DNA of 64,000 nucleotides from Nitratireductor sp. ZSWI3. Lineage in GTDB: Bacteria > Pseudomonadota > Alphaproteobacteria > Rhizobiales > Rhizobiaceae. Below are positions 25,483-32,745 of this stretch, piece by piece. The DNA lies in NCBI RefSeq assembly GCF_024655565.1, contig NZ_JANKOF010000002.1, positions 62,001 to 126,000 on the forward strand, in the 5' to 3' direction. The notes under the pieces are model-generated. The model was given only the letters and a program-made list of their open reading frames with translations. It was not told the DNA's origin and searched no databases. The translations under genes were made by a program, and so were the position numbers. Position 1 is the stretch's first letter. Every line of letters begins with the position of its first letter.

Positions 25483-25980
25483 ATGTCACTCTCCATCAGA
25501 CTCACGATCAATGGCCAGCCGCGCGACGTCGCGCTGGACGACCCGCGCGTGACGCTGCTCGACCTGCTGCGCGAGCGGCTTCACCTGACCGGCACCAAGA
25601 AAGGCTGCGACCGGGGCCAGTGCGGCGCCTGCACCGTCCTGGTGGACGGGCGGCGCATCAACTCATGCCTGGCTCTGGCGGCCAGCATGGATGGAGCGCA
25701 GATCACCACCATCGAGGGTCTTGCCGACGGCGAAACGCTGCATCCCGTCCAGGCGACCTTCATCGCGCATGACGGTTTCCAGTGCGGCTATTGCACGCCG
25801 GGCCAGATCATGAGCGCCGTCGGCCTCATCAACGAAGGCCGTGCGGGCGACGATCCCGAGCGCATCCGCGAGCTGATGAGCGGCAACATCTGCCGCTGCG
25901 GCGCCTACCAGGGCATCACCGAAGCGGTGCTGGAAGCACAGAAGATCCTTTCAGACGACGAAAAGAGGGACGCGGCATGA
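25483..25980 (+). CDS. Molybdenum oxidoreductase 2Fe-2S subunit (PaoA-like)
   Basis: A 165-residue protein with both [2Fe-2S] clusters of the xanthine oxidase family: GCDRGQCGACTVLVDGRRINSC (plant-ferredoxin type) and CGYCTPGQIMSAVGLI ... GNICRCGAYQGI (C-terminal type). It passes electrons from the molybdenum site to FAD. Unlike E. coli PaoA it has no twin-arginine leader, so it should act in the cytoplasm. ATG 25483 is chosen with a GGGG run just upstream; ATG 25471 would add four residues. It overlaps the next gene by four bases. Confidence 0.92.
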   Translation: MSLSIRLTINGQPRDVALDDPRVTLLDLLRERLHLTGTKKGCDRGQCGACTVLVDGRRINSCLALAASMDGAQITTIEGLADGETLHPVQATFIAHDGFQCGYCTPGQIMSAVGLINEGRAGDDPERIRELMSGNICRCGAYQGITEAVLEAQKILSDDEKRDAA

Positions 25981-27035
25981 CCCCCTTCGACTATATCCGA
26001 CCGGCCACCCTGCCGGAGGCGGTGCGGGCCGGATCCGCGCCGGGCTCGGCCTATCTCGCGGCCGGCACGAATCTGCTCGACCTCATGAAGGGCGGCACGC
26101 TCAGGCCCGAGCGCATCATCGACATCACCCGTCTGCCTGGTCTCGACCGCATCGACTGGCTTCACGACGGCAGCGTACGGATCGGCGCCCTCGTGCGCAA
26201 TTCGGACCTTGCCTATGACGACCGTTTCGCGCGGACCTTTCCGGCCGTCGCCGAGGCGCTGCTTTCGGGCGCCTCGGCACAGCTCCGCAACGCGGCGACC
26301 GTCGGAGGCAACCTGATGCAGCGCACGCGCTGTGCCTATTTCCACGATCCGGCCAGCGCCTGCAACCGCCGGTCGCCGGGATCGGGCTGCGACGCGCGCG
26401 AGGGGGAAAACCGCCTGCACGCCGTGCTCGGCTGGAGCGAACACTGCATCGCCACCCACCCCTCCGATTTCTGCGTGGCGCTGACGGCGCTCGACGCGGT
26501 GGCGGAGACAGAAGGCGAGCACGGAACCCGGGAGATCGCCGTCGATGCCCTGCACGCTCTGCCCGGCGCAACGCCGGAACAGGAAACCGCATTGGCACCG
26601 GGCGAGCTGATCGTTGCGCTGCGCATTCCCGCCGAAGCCGCCCGCTTCGCGCCCCGCTCACGCTATCTGAAACTGCGTGAGCGCACCTCCTATGCCTTTG
26701 CCATCGTCTCGGCGGTGGCTGCGCTGGACGTGCAGGCCGATACCATTCGCGGCGCCCGCATCGCGCTCGGCGGCGTCGCGGCGAAACCCTGGAGGGCGCG
26801 GGAGGCGGAGGCCTCGCTGATCGGCGCGGCCGCAACCGCCGAGGCGTTTGCCAGAGCATCCGAACTGGCGCTCGCGGAGGCCCGCCCCTCGGGCGACAAC
26901 GCCTTCAAGATCGAACTGGCGCGCCGCATCGTGGCGCGCGCCCTGGCCCTCGCACGCGGCGGCACGCCGGAGATCATGCCGGCGCTGCCGGCCTCGCCCT
27001 TTTCGACAGTTCCTGGAGCCGACCATGCAGCATGA
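25977..27035 (+). CDS. Molybdenum oxidoreductase FAD subunit (PaoB-like, with 4Fe-4S insert)
   Basis: A 352-residue FAD-binding protein of the CO-dehydrogenase-M family: AYLAAGTNLLDLMKGG (FAD pyrophosphate loop), LRNAATVGGNLMQRTRC, HPSDFCVALTALDA. Four cysteines at 119, 129, 138 and 157 (RCAYFHDP, ACNRRSPGSGC, SEHC) lie in an insert like that of PaoB, which binds a [4Fe-4S] cluster. This places the enzyme with PaoABC-type aldehyde oxidases and not with xanthine dehydrogenase. ATG 25977 overlaps the preceding stop, and the 3' end overlaps the large-subunit gene by 11 bases. Confidence 0.92.
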   Translation: MTPFDYIRPATLPEAVRAGSAPGSAYLAAGTNLLDLMKGGTLRPERIIDITRLPGLDRIDWLHDGSVRIGALVRNSDLAYDDRFARTFPAVAEALLSGASAQLRNAATVGGNLMQRTRCAYFHDPASACNRRSPGSGCDAREGENRLHAVLGWSEHCIATHPSDFCVALTALDAVAETEGEHGTREIAVDALHALPGATPEQETALAPGELIVALRIPAEAARFAPRSRYLKLRERTSYAFAIVSAVAALDVQADTIRGARIALGGVAAKPWRAREAEASLIGAAATAEAFARASELALAEARPSGDNAFKIELARRIVARALALARGGTPEIMPALPASPFSTVPGADHAA

Positions 27036-29295
27036 GACCGCTTCCCCCACTGCCCGCCACCATCGGCATGGCTCGAACGCCGGCCAGCCGCTGACACGTC
27101 GTGACGGATTGCTGAAGGTCACCGGCCGCGCAACCTATGCGGCGGACAACCACCCCGACGGCACGCTCTATGCGGTCGTCGCCACGAGCAGCATCGCCAG
27201 AGGGCGGGTGCGGTCGCTAAACGTCGAGGCGGCCAAGGCGCACCCCGGTGTCGTCGAGGTCCTCACGCCGGCAAACCGCCCGCCGCTGGCGCATGACCCG
27301 GACGAGAAGATGCCCCCCTTCGGCTTCCGCGTGGAGGTGCTGCAGGACGACACGGTGCGTTACGTCAACCAGCCGATCGCGATGGTGATCGCGCAATCCC
27401 TCGAGGCTGCGACGGAAGGGGCGGCGTTGCTCGACCCGCGTTACGAGACCGAGCCGGCACGCACCGGACCGTCCAACGGCACGCGTTTCGATCCGCAAGC
27501 GATCGGCGTGGGCGCACCGGCGCGTACGGCTCACGGCGATATCGAGGCCGGCCTCGCCGTTGCCGCCCGGGTAACGGAGGCCGAATATGTCACGCCGTCG
27601 CAATACCACAATGCGATGGAACCCCACGCGATCGTCGCCCAATGGGACGGCGACCGCGTGACGATCGACATGCCGAACCAGGCTTTGGCGCTGAGCTGTG
27701 CCTCCTATGCGGCCTATTTCGGCATACCCGCCGAGAATGTCGTGATCCGCTCCCCCTTCCTCGGTGGCGGCTTCGGCTCCAAGGCCATCCTCAACGGACC
27801 GCAGATCCTCGCCATACTGGCCGCGCGCATGCTCGGCCACCCCGTCAAGCTCGCTCTGACCCGGGCGCAGATGTACGGTCCGGTCGGGCATCGCGGCCGC
27901 ACCTGGCAGAAGCTGCGCCTGGGAACCGACGCGCAGGGGCGCCTCACCGCCCTCCATCATCACGCGCTAGGCGCCACGTCGAGCTTCGACGAGTTCATCG
28001 AGCCAGCGGCGAACGCCTCCCTGCCGCTCTACGCGAGCCCTGCCATCCTGGCCGAGCATGAAGGCCTTCGGCTCGACATCGGTACGCCGGGGCCGATGCG
28101 CGCACCCGGAGAAGCCTCCGGGTCGGCGGCCCTCGAAGTGGCCATGGATGAAGCAGCCGAGGCGTGCGGGATGGATCCGCTCGATTTCAGGCTTGCCAAC
28201 TATGCCGAGACGGAGCCCGTCACCGGAAAACCCTTTTCTTCCAAGGCGCTGCGCGAATGCTACGTGGAGGGCGCCAAGCGCTTCGGCTGGTCGGAGCGGC
28301 CGCTCGCGCCACGCACGATGCGCGACGAGAACGGCTTTCTGGTCGGCTGGGGCATGGGGACGGCCGTCTTCCCCTGCCCGCATTTTCCCGCCGAGGCGCG
28401 TGCCACCCTGCGCGCCGACGACACGGCTCTGGTGGAGACGGGCGGCGTCGATATGGGACAAGGGGCCTGGACGGCGCTCGCCCAGATCGCCGCCGAAGCG
28501 CTCGGTCTGGATCCCGATCAGGTGGAGCTCCGTTCCGGCGAATCGACCCTTCCCGACGGCGGCATCGCGGGCGGCTCGGCACACACGGCAAGCGCCGGTA
28601 TGGCGCTGCACAACGCCGGCGGCAACGCGATCGCACAACTTGCCGAACTGGCCACCGCCGACCCGGAATCGCCGCTCTTCGGCGCCGGCAACATCGGCGT
28701 CGTCGCGCAGGCCGGACGGCTTCATCGCCGTGACGACGAACAGCGCGGCGAAACCTATGCCGCGATCCTCGCCCGAGCCGGCCGCACAGAAGTGGTCGGC
28801 ACGGCCAAATCGACGCGCGATCCGGCGGTTGCGTCCACCCATGCGATGTACTCGCACGGCGCGGTCTTCGCCGAGGTGAAGATCGATCCCGACCTCGGTC
28901 AGATCCGGACAACGCGTCTGGTCGGGGCCTTCGCCGCCGGCCGGATCATCAACCCCCGCCTCGTTCGCAGCCAGTATTTCGGCGGCATGATCTGGGGGAT
29001 TTCCTTCGCGCTGCACGAGGAAGCGATCACCGATCGCCGGACGGGCCGCTTCCTGAATGCCGACCTTGCCGAATATCACGTGCCGGTCAACGCCGACGTT
29101 CCCGCACTTGATGCGCTGCTGATCCCGGAGGACGACCCCCATGTCAATGCGATCGGTGTGAAGGGCGTCGGCGAGATCGGCATCACCGGTACCGTGGGGG
29201 CGATCGCCAATGCGGTCTGGCACGCGACCGGCACACGCGTCCGGCGATTCCCGATCCGCATGGAAGACCTTCTGGCCGGCTCGAGCGCAGAGTAG
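27025..29295 (+). CDS. Molybdenum oxidoreductase catalytic subunit (PaoC-like)
   Basis: A 756-residue molybdopterin-binding subunit. N-terminal DGLLKVTGRATYAADN, then the cofactor signatures SPFLGGGFGSKA, MRAPGEASGSAALEVAMDEAAE, GVDMGQGAWTALAQIAAEALGL, and near the C-terminus GVKGVGEIGITG with the catalytic Glu. It should oxidise an aldehyde or N-heterocycle with water as oxygen donor. No XdhC/PaoD-like chaperone gene is adjacent, so maturation must use one elsewhere. A strong hairpin follows the stop. The real substrate cannot be read from sequence. Confidence 0.93.
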   Translation: MQHETASPTARHHRHGSNAGQPLTRRDGLLKVTGRATYAADNHPDGTLYAVVATSSIARGRVRSLNVEAAKAHPGVVEVLTPANRPPLAHDPDEKMPPFGFRVEVLQDDTVRYVNQPIAMVIAQSLEAATEGAALLDPRYETEPARTGPSNGTRFDPQAIGVGAPARTAHGDIEAGLAVAARVTEAEYVTPSQYHNAMEPHAIVAQWDGDRVTIDMPNQALALSCASYAAYFGIPAENVVIRSPFLGGGFGSKAILNGPQILAILAARMLGHPVKLALTRAQMYGPVGHRGRTWQKLRLGTDAQGRLTALHHHALGATSSFDEFIEPAANASLPLYASPAILAEHEGLRLDIGTPGPMRAPGEASGSAALEVAMDEAAEACGMDPLDFRLANYAETEPVTGKPFSSKALRECYVEGAKRFGWSERPLAPRTMRDENGFLVGWGMGTAVFPCPHFPAEARATLRADDTALVETGGVDMGQGAWTALAQIAAEALGLDPDQVELRSGESTLPDGGIAGGSAHTASAGMALHNAGGNAIAQLAELATADPESPLFGAGNIGVVAQAGRLHRRDDEQRGETYAAILARAGRTEVVGTAKSTRDPAVASTHAMYSHGAVFAEVKIDPDLGQIRTTRLVGAFAAGRIINPRLVRSQYFGGMIWGISFALHEEAITDRRTGRFLNADLAEYHVPVNADVPALDALLIPEDDPHVNAIGVKGVGEIGITGTVGAIANAVWHATGTRVRRFPIRMEDLLAGSSAE

Positions 29296-29302
29296 AATGA
29301 CA

Positions 29303-29331
29303 CCCGGCGGAGCCTTGCACGCTCCGCCGGG
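29303..29331 (+). terminator. GC-rich hairpin after the oxidoreductase operon
   Basis: Arms CCCGGCGGAGC (29303-29313) and its exact complement (29321-29331) around a seven-base loop, eight bases after the stop codon. The tail lacks a long T run but the stem is strong; a terminator is the simplest reading. Confidence 0.7.
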
Positions 29332-29447
29332 CACGGTTTCAGCCGCCGCAACGGCGTCTCACCCGCTTTTCCACATTCTCGCGTCGTGACTTTACAGAGC
29401 ACGGCCTGCGGTGCTAGATGTACCAATAAATCGAGAATCACAGATAT

Positions 29448-29780
29448 ATGGAAAAGAAAATCGCCCTTGCCGCTCTGGCGGCGCTCGGTCAGGAAAACCG
29501 GCTCGAGATTTTTCGGCTTCTGGTCAAGGCGGGAGCGGAAGGAATCCCCGCAGGCGAGATCGCCGCGCGCCTCGACGCCCTGCAGAACACCACCTCGACC
29601 CATTTGAAGATCCTCACCCATGCGGGACTGGTTCGAGCCGAGCGAGAGGGACGCATCATCCGATACTTTGCAGACATGACCGGGTTTCGCGATCTTCTCG
29701 CCTATCTGATGGAGGATTGCTGCGACGGCGCGCCGGAACTCTGCCGTCCCGTGATCGAAGCTGTGACCTGTGAGTGTTAG
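29448..29780 (+). CDS. arsR: ArsR-family arsenic-responsive repressor
   Basis: A 110-residue winged-helix protein: ALAALGQENRLEIFRLLVKAGAEGIPAGEIAARLDALQNTTSTHLKILTHAGLVRAEREGRIIRYFADM. The Cys residues lie at the C-terminus (DCCDGAPELCRPVIEAVTCEC), as in the rhizobial/Acidithiobacillus type of ArsR whose As(III) site is outside the HTH helix. It heads the ars operon, nine bases before the first reductase, and likely represses it. Only 116 bases separate it from the hairpin upstream. Confidence 0.92.
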   Translation: MEKKIALAALAALGQENRLEIFRLLVKAGAEGIPAGEIAARLDALQNTTSTHLKILTHAGLVRAEREGRIIRYFADMTGFRDLLAYLMEDCCDGAPELCRPVIEAVTCEC

Positions 29781-29789
29781 AGGCCTCCA

Positions 29790-30299
29790 ATGAGCGACAA
29801 TCCGCTGAACGTTCTTTTCCTGTGCACCGGCAATTCGGCCCGGTCGATCCTGGCCGAGGCAATTCTGAACCGGCTGGGCGCCGGCAGGTTCAAGGCCCAT
29901 TCGGCCGGATCGCAACCCAAGGGCAAAGTTCACCCTTACGCGCTGCAACTGCTCAAGACCCTCAACCACGACACCGCCTTCGCACGCTCGAAGAGTTGGG
30001 AGGAGTTCGCCAAGCCTGACGCTCCGAAGATGGACTTCGTCTTCACCGTCTGCGACAACGCCGCCGCCGAAGCCTGCCCGATCTGGCCCGGCCAACCGAT
30101 GACGGCGCATTGGGGCATCCCCGATCCAGCGGCCGCCGAAGGCACCGAGGCGGAGAAGCACTATGCCTTCTCCGACGCCTACCGGATGCTGCACAACCGG
30201 ATCTCCATTTTCACCAGCCTGCCGCTCGCCTCTCTCGACCGGCTGGCGCTGCAACGGCATTTGAACGAGATCGGCAACGCGGCGCCCAAGGCCGACTGA
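29790..30299 (+). CDS. Arsenate reductase / low-molecular-weight phosphatase family
   Basis: A 169-residue protein with the LMW-PTP phosphate loop CTGNSAR close to the N-terminus (VLFLCTGNSARSILAE) and FTVCDNAAAEACPIWPGQPMTAHWGIPDPA, which carries the second and third functional Cys and the acid loop of the thioredoxin-coupled ArsC group. It should reduce arsenate to arsenite. It is fixed in the ars operon between arsR and the arsenite exporter. The tail of about 30 residues after the core (SIFTSLPLASLDRLALQRHLNEIG) is common in alphaproteobacterial members. Confidence 0.9.
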   Translation: MSDNPLNVLFLCTGNSARSILAEAILNRLGAGRFKAHSAGSQPKGKVHPYALQLLKTLNHDTAFARSKSWEEFAKPDAPKMDFVFTVCDNAAAEACPIWPGQPMTAHWGIPDPAAAEGTEAEKHYAFSDAYRMLHNRISIFTSLPLASLDRLALQRHLNEIGNAAPKAD

Positions 30300-30321
30300 A
30301 ACCGACGAGGCAAGGACAACC

Positions 30322-31401
30322 ATGACCGATCACGCCATCGAAGCCGGGAGTGCCGCTCCCGCAGGCATCGGCTTTTTCGAAAAATACCTCACGGTCTGGG
30401 TGGCGCTCTGCATCGTTGCCGGGATTGCGCTCGGCCACGCGCTGCCCGGCCTGTTCGGCATCATCGCCGCCGCCGAGCTGGCTCAGGTCAACTTTCCGGT
30501 CGCCGTGCTGATCTGGCTGATGATCGTGCCGATGCTGCTCAAGGTCGACTTCGCCTCGCTGGCCCGGGTCGGCAATTATTGGCGCGGTATCAGCATCACG
30601 CTGCTGATCAACTGGGCGGTCAAGCCATTCTCCATGGCCGTGCTCGGCTGGCTGTTCGTCGGCTGGCTGTTCCGCCCGCTCCTGCCGGCCGACCAGATCG
30701 ATTCCTACATCGCCGGCCTCATCATCCTCGCGGCGGCGCCCTGCACCGCCATGGTCTTCGTCTGGTCGAACCTCACCCGCGGCGAGCCGAATTTCACGCT
30801 CTCCCAGGTAGCGCTCAACGACGTGATCATGATCGTCGCCTTCGCGCCCATCGTCGGCCTGCTGCTCGGACTTTCGGCGATCACCGTGCCCTGGCAGACG
30901 CTGTTTCTGTCCGTGGTGCTCTACATCGTCCTGCCCGTCATCGTGGCGCAGATGCTGCGCAGGAGGCTGCTGGCGACTGGCGGCCAGGCGGGTCTCGACC
31001 GGTTCCTCACCAAGGTACAACCCCTTTCGCTGATGGCGCTGTTGGCCACATTGGTGCTGCTCTTCGGCTTCCAGGGCGAGCAGATCATCGCCCAGCCTCT
31101 GGTGATCGCCCTTCTCGCGGTGCCGATCCTCATCCAGGTCTATTTCAATTCCGGGCTCGCCTATCTTCTCAATCGCCTGTCGGGTGAGCAGCATTGCGTG
31201 GCCGGTCCTTCGGCGCTCATTGGCGCATCGAACTTCTTCGAGCTTGCCGTGGCGGCTGCGATCGCACTGTTCGGCTTGAATTCCGGTGCCGCCCTCGCCA
31301 CCGTGGTGGGCGTGCTCGTAGAGGTGCCGGTCATGCTTTCGGTGGTGTGGATCGTAAAGCGCAGCAAGGGGTGGTATGAGCGCGGCGGGAGGATCCTGTG
31401 A
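30322..31401 (+). CDS. Arsenite efflux permease ACR3
   Basis: A 359-residue, ten-helix transporter of the ACR3 (BASS-related) family. VPMLLKVDFASL, LAAAPCTAMVFVWSNLTRGEPNFTLSQVALND with the essential Cys, and GASNFFELAVAAAIALFG with the conserved Glu are all present. It exports arsenite with proton antiport, completing the pathway begun by the reductases. It is 22 bases after the reductase gene and its stop overlaps the GTG start of the next gene by four bases. Confidence 0.95.
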   Translation: MTDHAIEAGSAAPAGIGFFEKYLTVWVALCIVAGIALGHALPGLFGIIAAAELAQVNFPVAVLIWLMIVPMLLKVDFASLARVGNYWRGISITLLINWAVKPFSMAVLGWLFVGWLFRPLLPADQIDSYIAGLIILAAAPCTAMVFVWSNLTRGEPNFTLSQVALNDVIMIVAFAPIVGLLLGLSAITVPWQTLFLSVVLYIVLPVIVAQMLRRRLLATGGQAGLDRFLTKVQPLSLMALLATLVLLFGFQGEQIIAQPLVIALLAVPILIQVYFNSGLAYLLNRLSGEQHCVAGPSALIGASNFFELAVAAAIALFGLNSGAALATVVGVLVEVPVMLSVVWIVKRSKGWYERGGRIL

Positions 31402-31820
31402 CGATAACCATCTACCACAATCCGGCCTGCGGCACCTCGCGCAACACGCTGGCGATGATCCGCCAGTCCGGCGAGGAACCGGAGGTGATCGAGTATCTGA
31501 AGACGCCGCCGTCGCGCGAAAAGCTCCTCGAGCTCATCGCCGCGATGGGCATTGCGCCCCGCGACCTTCTGCGCCGAAAGGGCACGCCCTATGACGAGCT
31601 CGAGCTAGACGATCCGAAATGGTCGGACGACCAGCTCATCGACTTCATGCTCGAACACCCGCTTCTGATCAACCGACCGATCGTCGTCACGCCACTGGGC
31701 ACGAAGCTGTGCCGGCCTTCCGAGACGGTGCTGGACATCCTGCCCAATCCGCATATCGGCCCCTTCACCAAGGACGATGGCGAAGTGGTCATCGACGCGG
31801 ACGGCCGGCGGTCCGTCTAG
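31398..31820 (+). CDS. arsC: Glutaredoxin-coupled arsenate reductase ArsC
   Basis: A 140-residue ArsC of the E. coli plasmid R773 type: IYHNPACGTSRNTLAMI with the active-site Cys, and RPIVVTPLGTKLCRPSETVLDIL with the conserved Arg that binds arsenate. It uses glutathione/glutaredoxin and is unrelated to the LMW-phosphatase reductase two genes upstream. Start is GTG 31398, seven bases after GGGAGG. The stop codon TAG (31818-31820) is the junction with the insertion sequence: its T and A are target DNA and its G is the first base of the element. Confidence 0.93.
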   Translation: MTITIYHNPACGTSRNTLAMIRQSGEEPEVIEYLKTPPSREKLLELIAAMGIAPRDLLRRKGTPYDELELDDPKWSDDQLIDFMLEHPLLINRPIVVTPLGTKLCRPSETVLDILPNPHIGPFTKDDGEVVIDADGRRSV

Positions 31821-32185
31821 GTAGTGGACTCATAAGCACGCATCCATAGTCGTGCTGATGCGAGAGCTACGGCTGCGAGGAAGTTTCTTGCGAGCTTGTC
31901 GTAGCGTGTGGCGACCCTGCGAAAGTGTTTGAGCTTGCAGAAGAAGCGCTCGACGAGGTTGCGCTGGCGGTAAAGGCTTGGATCGACAGACCTTTGGACC
32001 CTGCGATCGCGTTGGGTCGGAATGTGTGCCTTTCCGCCGCGCTCGCTGACCAGATCGATCAGGTGCTGCCAGTCATAACCGCGGTCGGCGACGACGATTG
32101 CGGCGGCCGGAAGGGCTCGTAGCAGGTCGGGTGCGGTGGCTTTGTCGGAAGCCTGCCCTGCCGTGAGCGCGAGGCGGACTGGCAA
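31817..32185 (-). CDS. IS5-family transposase, second frame
   Basis: The C-terminal catalytic half: LALTAGQASD, IVVADRGYDWQHL (second Asp), and RNLVERFFCKLKHFRRVATRYDKLA (Glu of the DDE triad, with the YREK-like motif). The frame is open further upstream to about 32275 and is probably translated only as a fusion with the first frame; the ATG at 32185 is internal. Its stop codon (31819-31817) is made from the TA duplication and the flanking base, outside the element. Confidence 0.83.
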   Translation of the reverse strand: MPVRLALTAGQASDKATAPDLLRALPAAAIVVADRGYDWQHLIDLVSERGGKAHIPTQRDRRVQRSVDPSLYRQRNLVERFFCKLKHFRRVATRYDKLARNFLAAVALASARLWMRAYESTT

Positions 32186-32655
32186 TCCCTTCTCGTCGAC
32201 GACGACATGGATCTTGCTGGTCAGTCCTCCACGAGAACGGCCGATGGCGTGATCCGGACCCCCTTTTTACCGCCGGCGGCATGCTGGTGAGCGCGGACGA
32301 TGGAACTGTCGATCAACTGCATCGATTGTGGCGAGGCCGCCGCCAAAGCCTCGAAAACCCGCAACCAAACGCCTGCCTTGGCCCATCGATTGTAGCGATT
32401 ATAGGCTGTCGTATAGGGGCCATAGCGTTCGGGCAGGTCGCGCCAGGGCGAGCCCGTTCTCAGGATGTAGAAAATCCCGTTCAGGACGCGCCGGTCGTCC
32501 GCGCGCGCAACACCGCGCGGCTTGTTGGGAAGCAGCGGCGCTATCAGCGCCCACTCCCGGTCCGTGAGATCGAAACGTGCCATCCAAAGCTCCTCCTCAA
32601 GGAGCTTGAATCACGAGCCAGTCTCAAATGGAATCCCATTTATGGGTACAGAACC
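31820..32655 (-). mobile_element. IS5-family (IS427-group) insertion sequence, intact
   Basis: An 836-base element with imperfect terminal inverted repeats (GGTAGTGGACTCATAA at the left end, GGTTCTGTACCCATAA read inward from the right end) and TA duplicated on both sides (31818-31819 and 32656-32657) within a CTAG target. It contains two overlapping-phase transposase frames on the minus strand joined by a likely -1 frameshift. Size, two-frame layout and TA target duplication fit the IS427 group. It sits between arsC and the RIME-like fragment. Confidence 0.85.
32221..32583 (-). CDS. IS5-family transposase, first frame
   Basis: A 120-residue N-terminal part: MARFDLTDREWALIAPLLP, VLNGIFYILRTGSPWRDLPERYGPYTTAYNRYNRWAKAGVW, then LIDSSIVRAHQHAAGGKKG with the first Asp of the DDE triad. 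The frame continues past a slippery AAAAAGGGGG run (about 32268-32277) and stops; a -1 shift there would join it to DHAIGRSRGGLTSKIH of the second frame. This is the standard IS427-group expression strategy. Confidence 0.85.
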   Translation of the reverse strand: MARFDLTDREWALIAPLLPNKPRGVARADDRRVLNGIFYILRTGSPWRDLPERYGPYTTAYNRYNRWAKAGVWLRVFEALAAASPQSMQLIDSSIVRAHQHAAGGKKGVRITPSAVLVED

Positions 32656-32726
32656 TAGACCGGTTCATCGTTTCATGAAAACGTGGTCAGCCCACTGCAA
32701 AATGCTCTGGATCCTGAAAAACTGAG
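32656..32726 (-). repeat. RIME-like repeat fragment, bordering the IS
   Basis: Read on the minus strand it shows, in order, the CCCGCTC edge, CAGAGCATTTTGCAGT and ATGAACCGGTCTAG blocks that match the second module of the repeat at 24484-24662, with a shortened middle. It begins right at the IS right end, so the element inserted at the boundary of arsC and this repeat. Confidence 0.55.
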
Positions 32727-32745
32727 CGGGACCTACAGCCGCCGC

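Noticed and set aside
29781-30321. Protein tyrosine phosphatase role for the LMW-PTP-like protein
   Set aside because: The operon context and the extra Cys residues fit arsenate reductase better.
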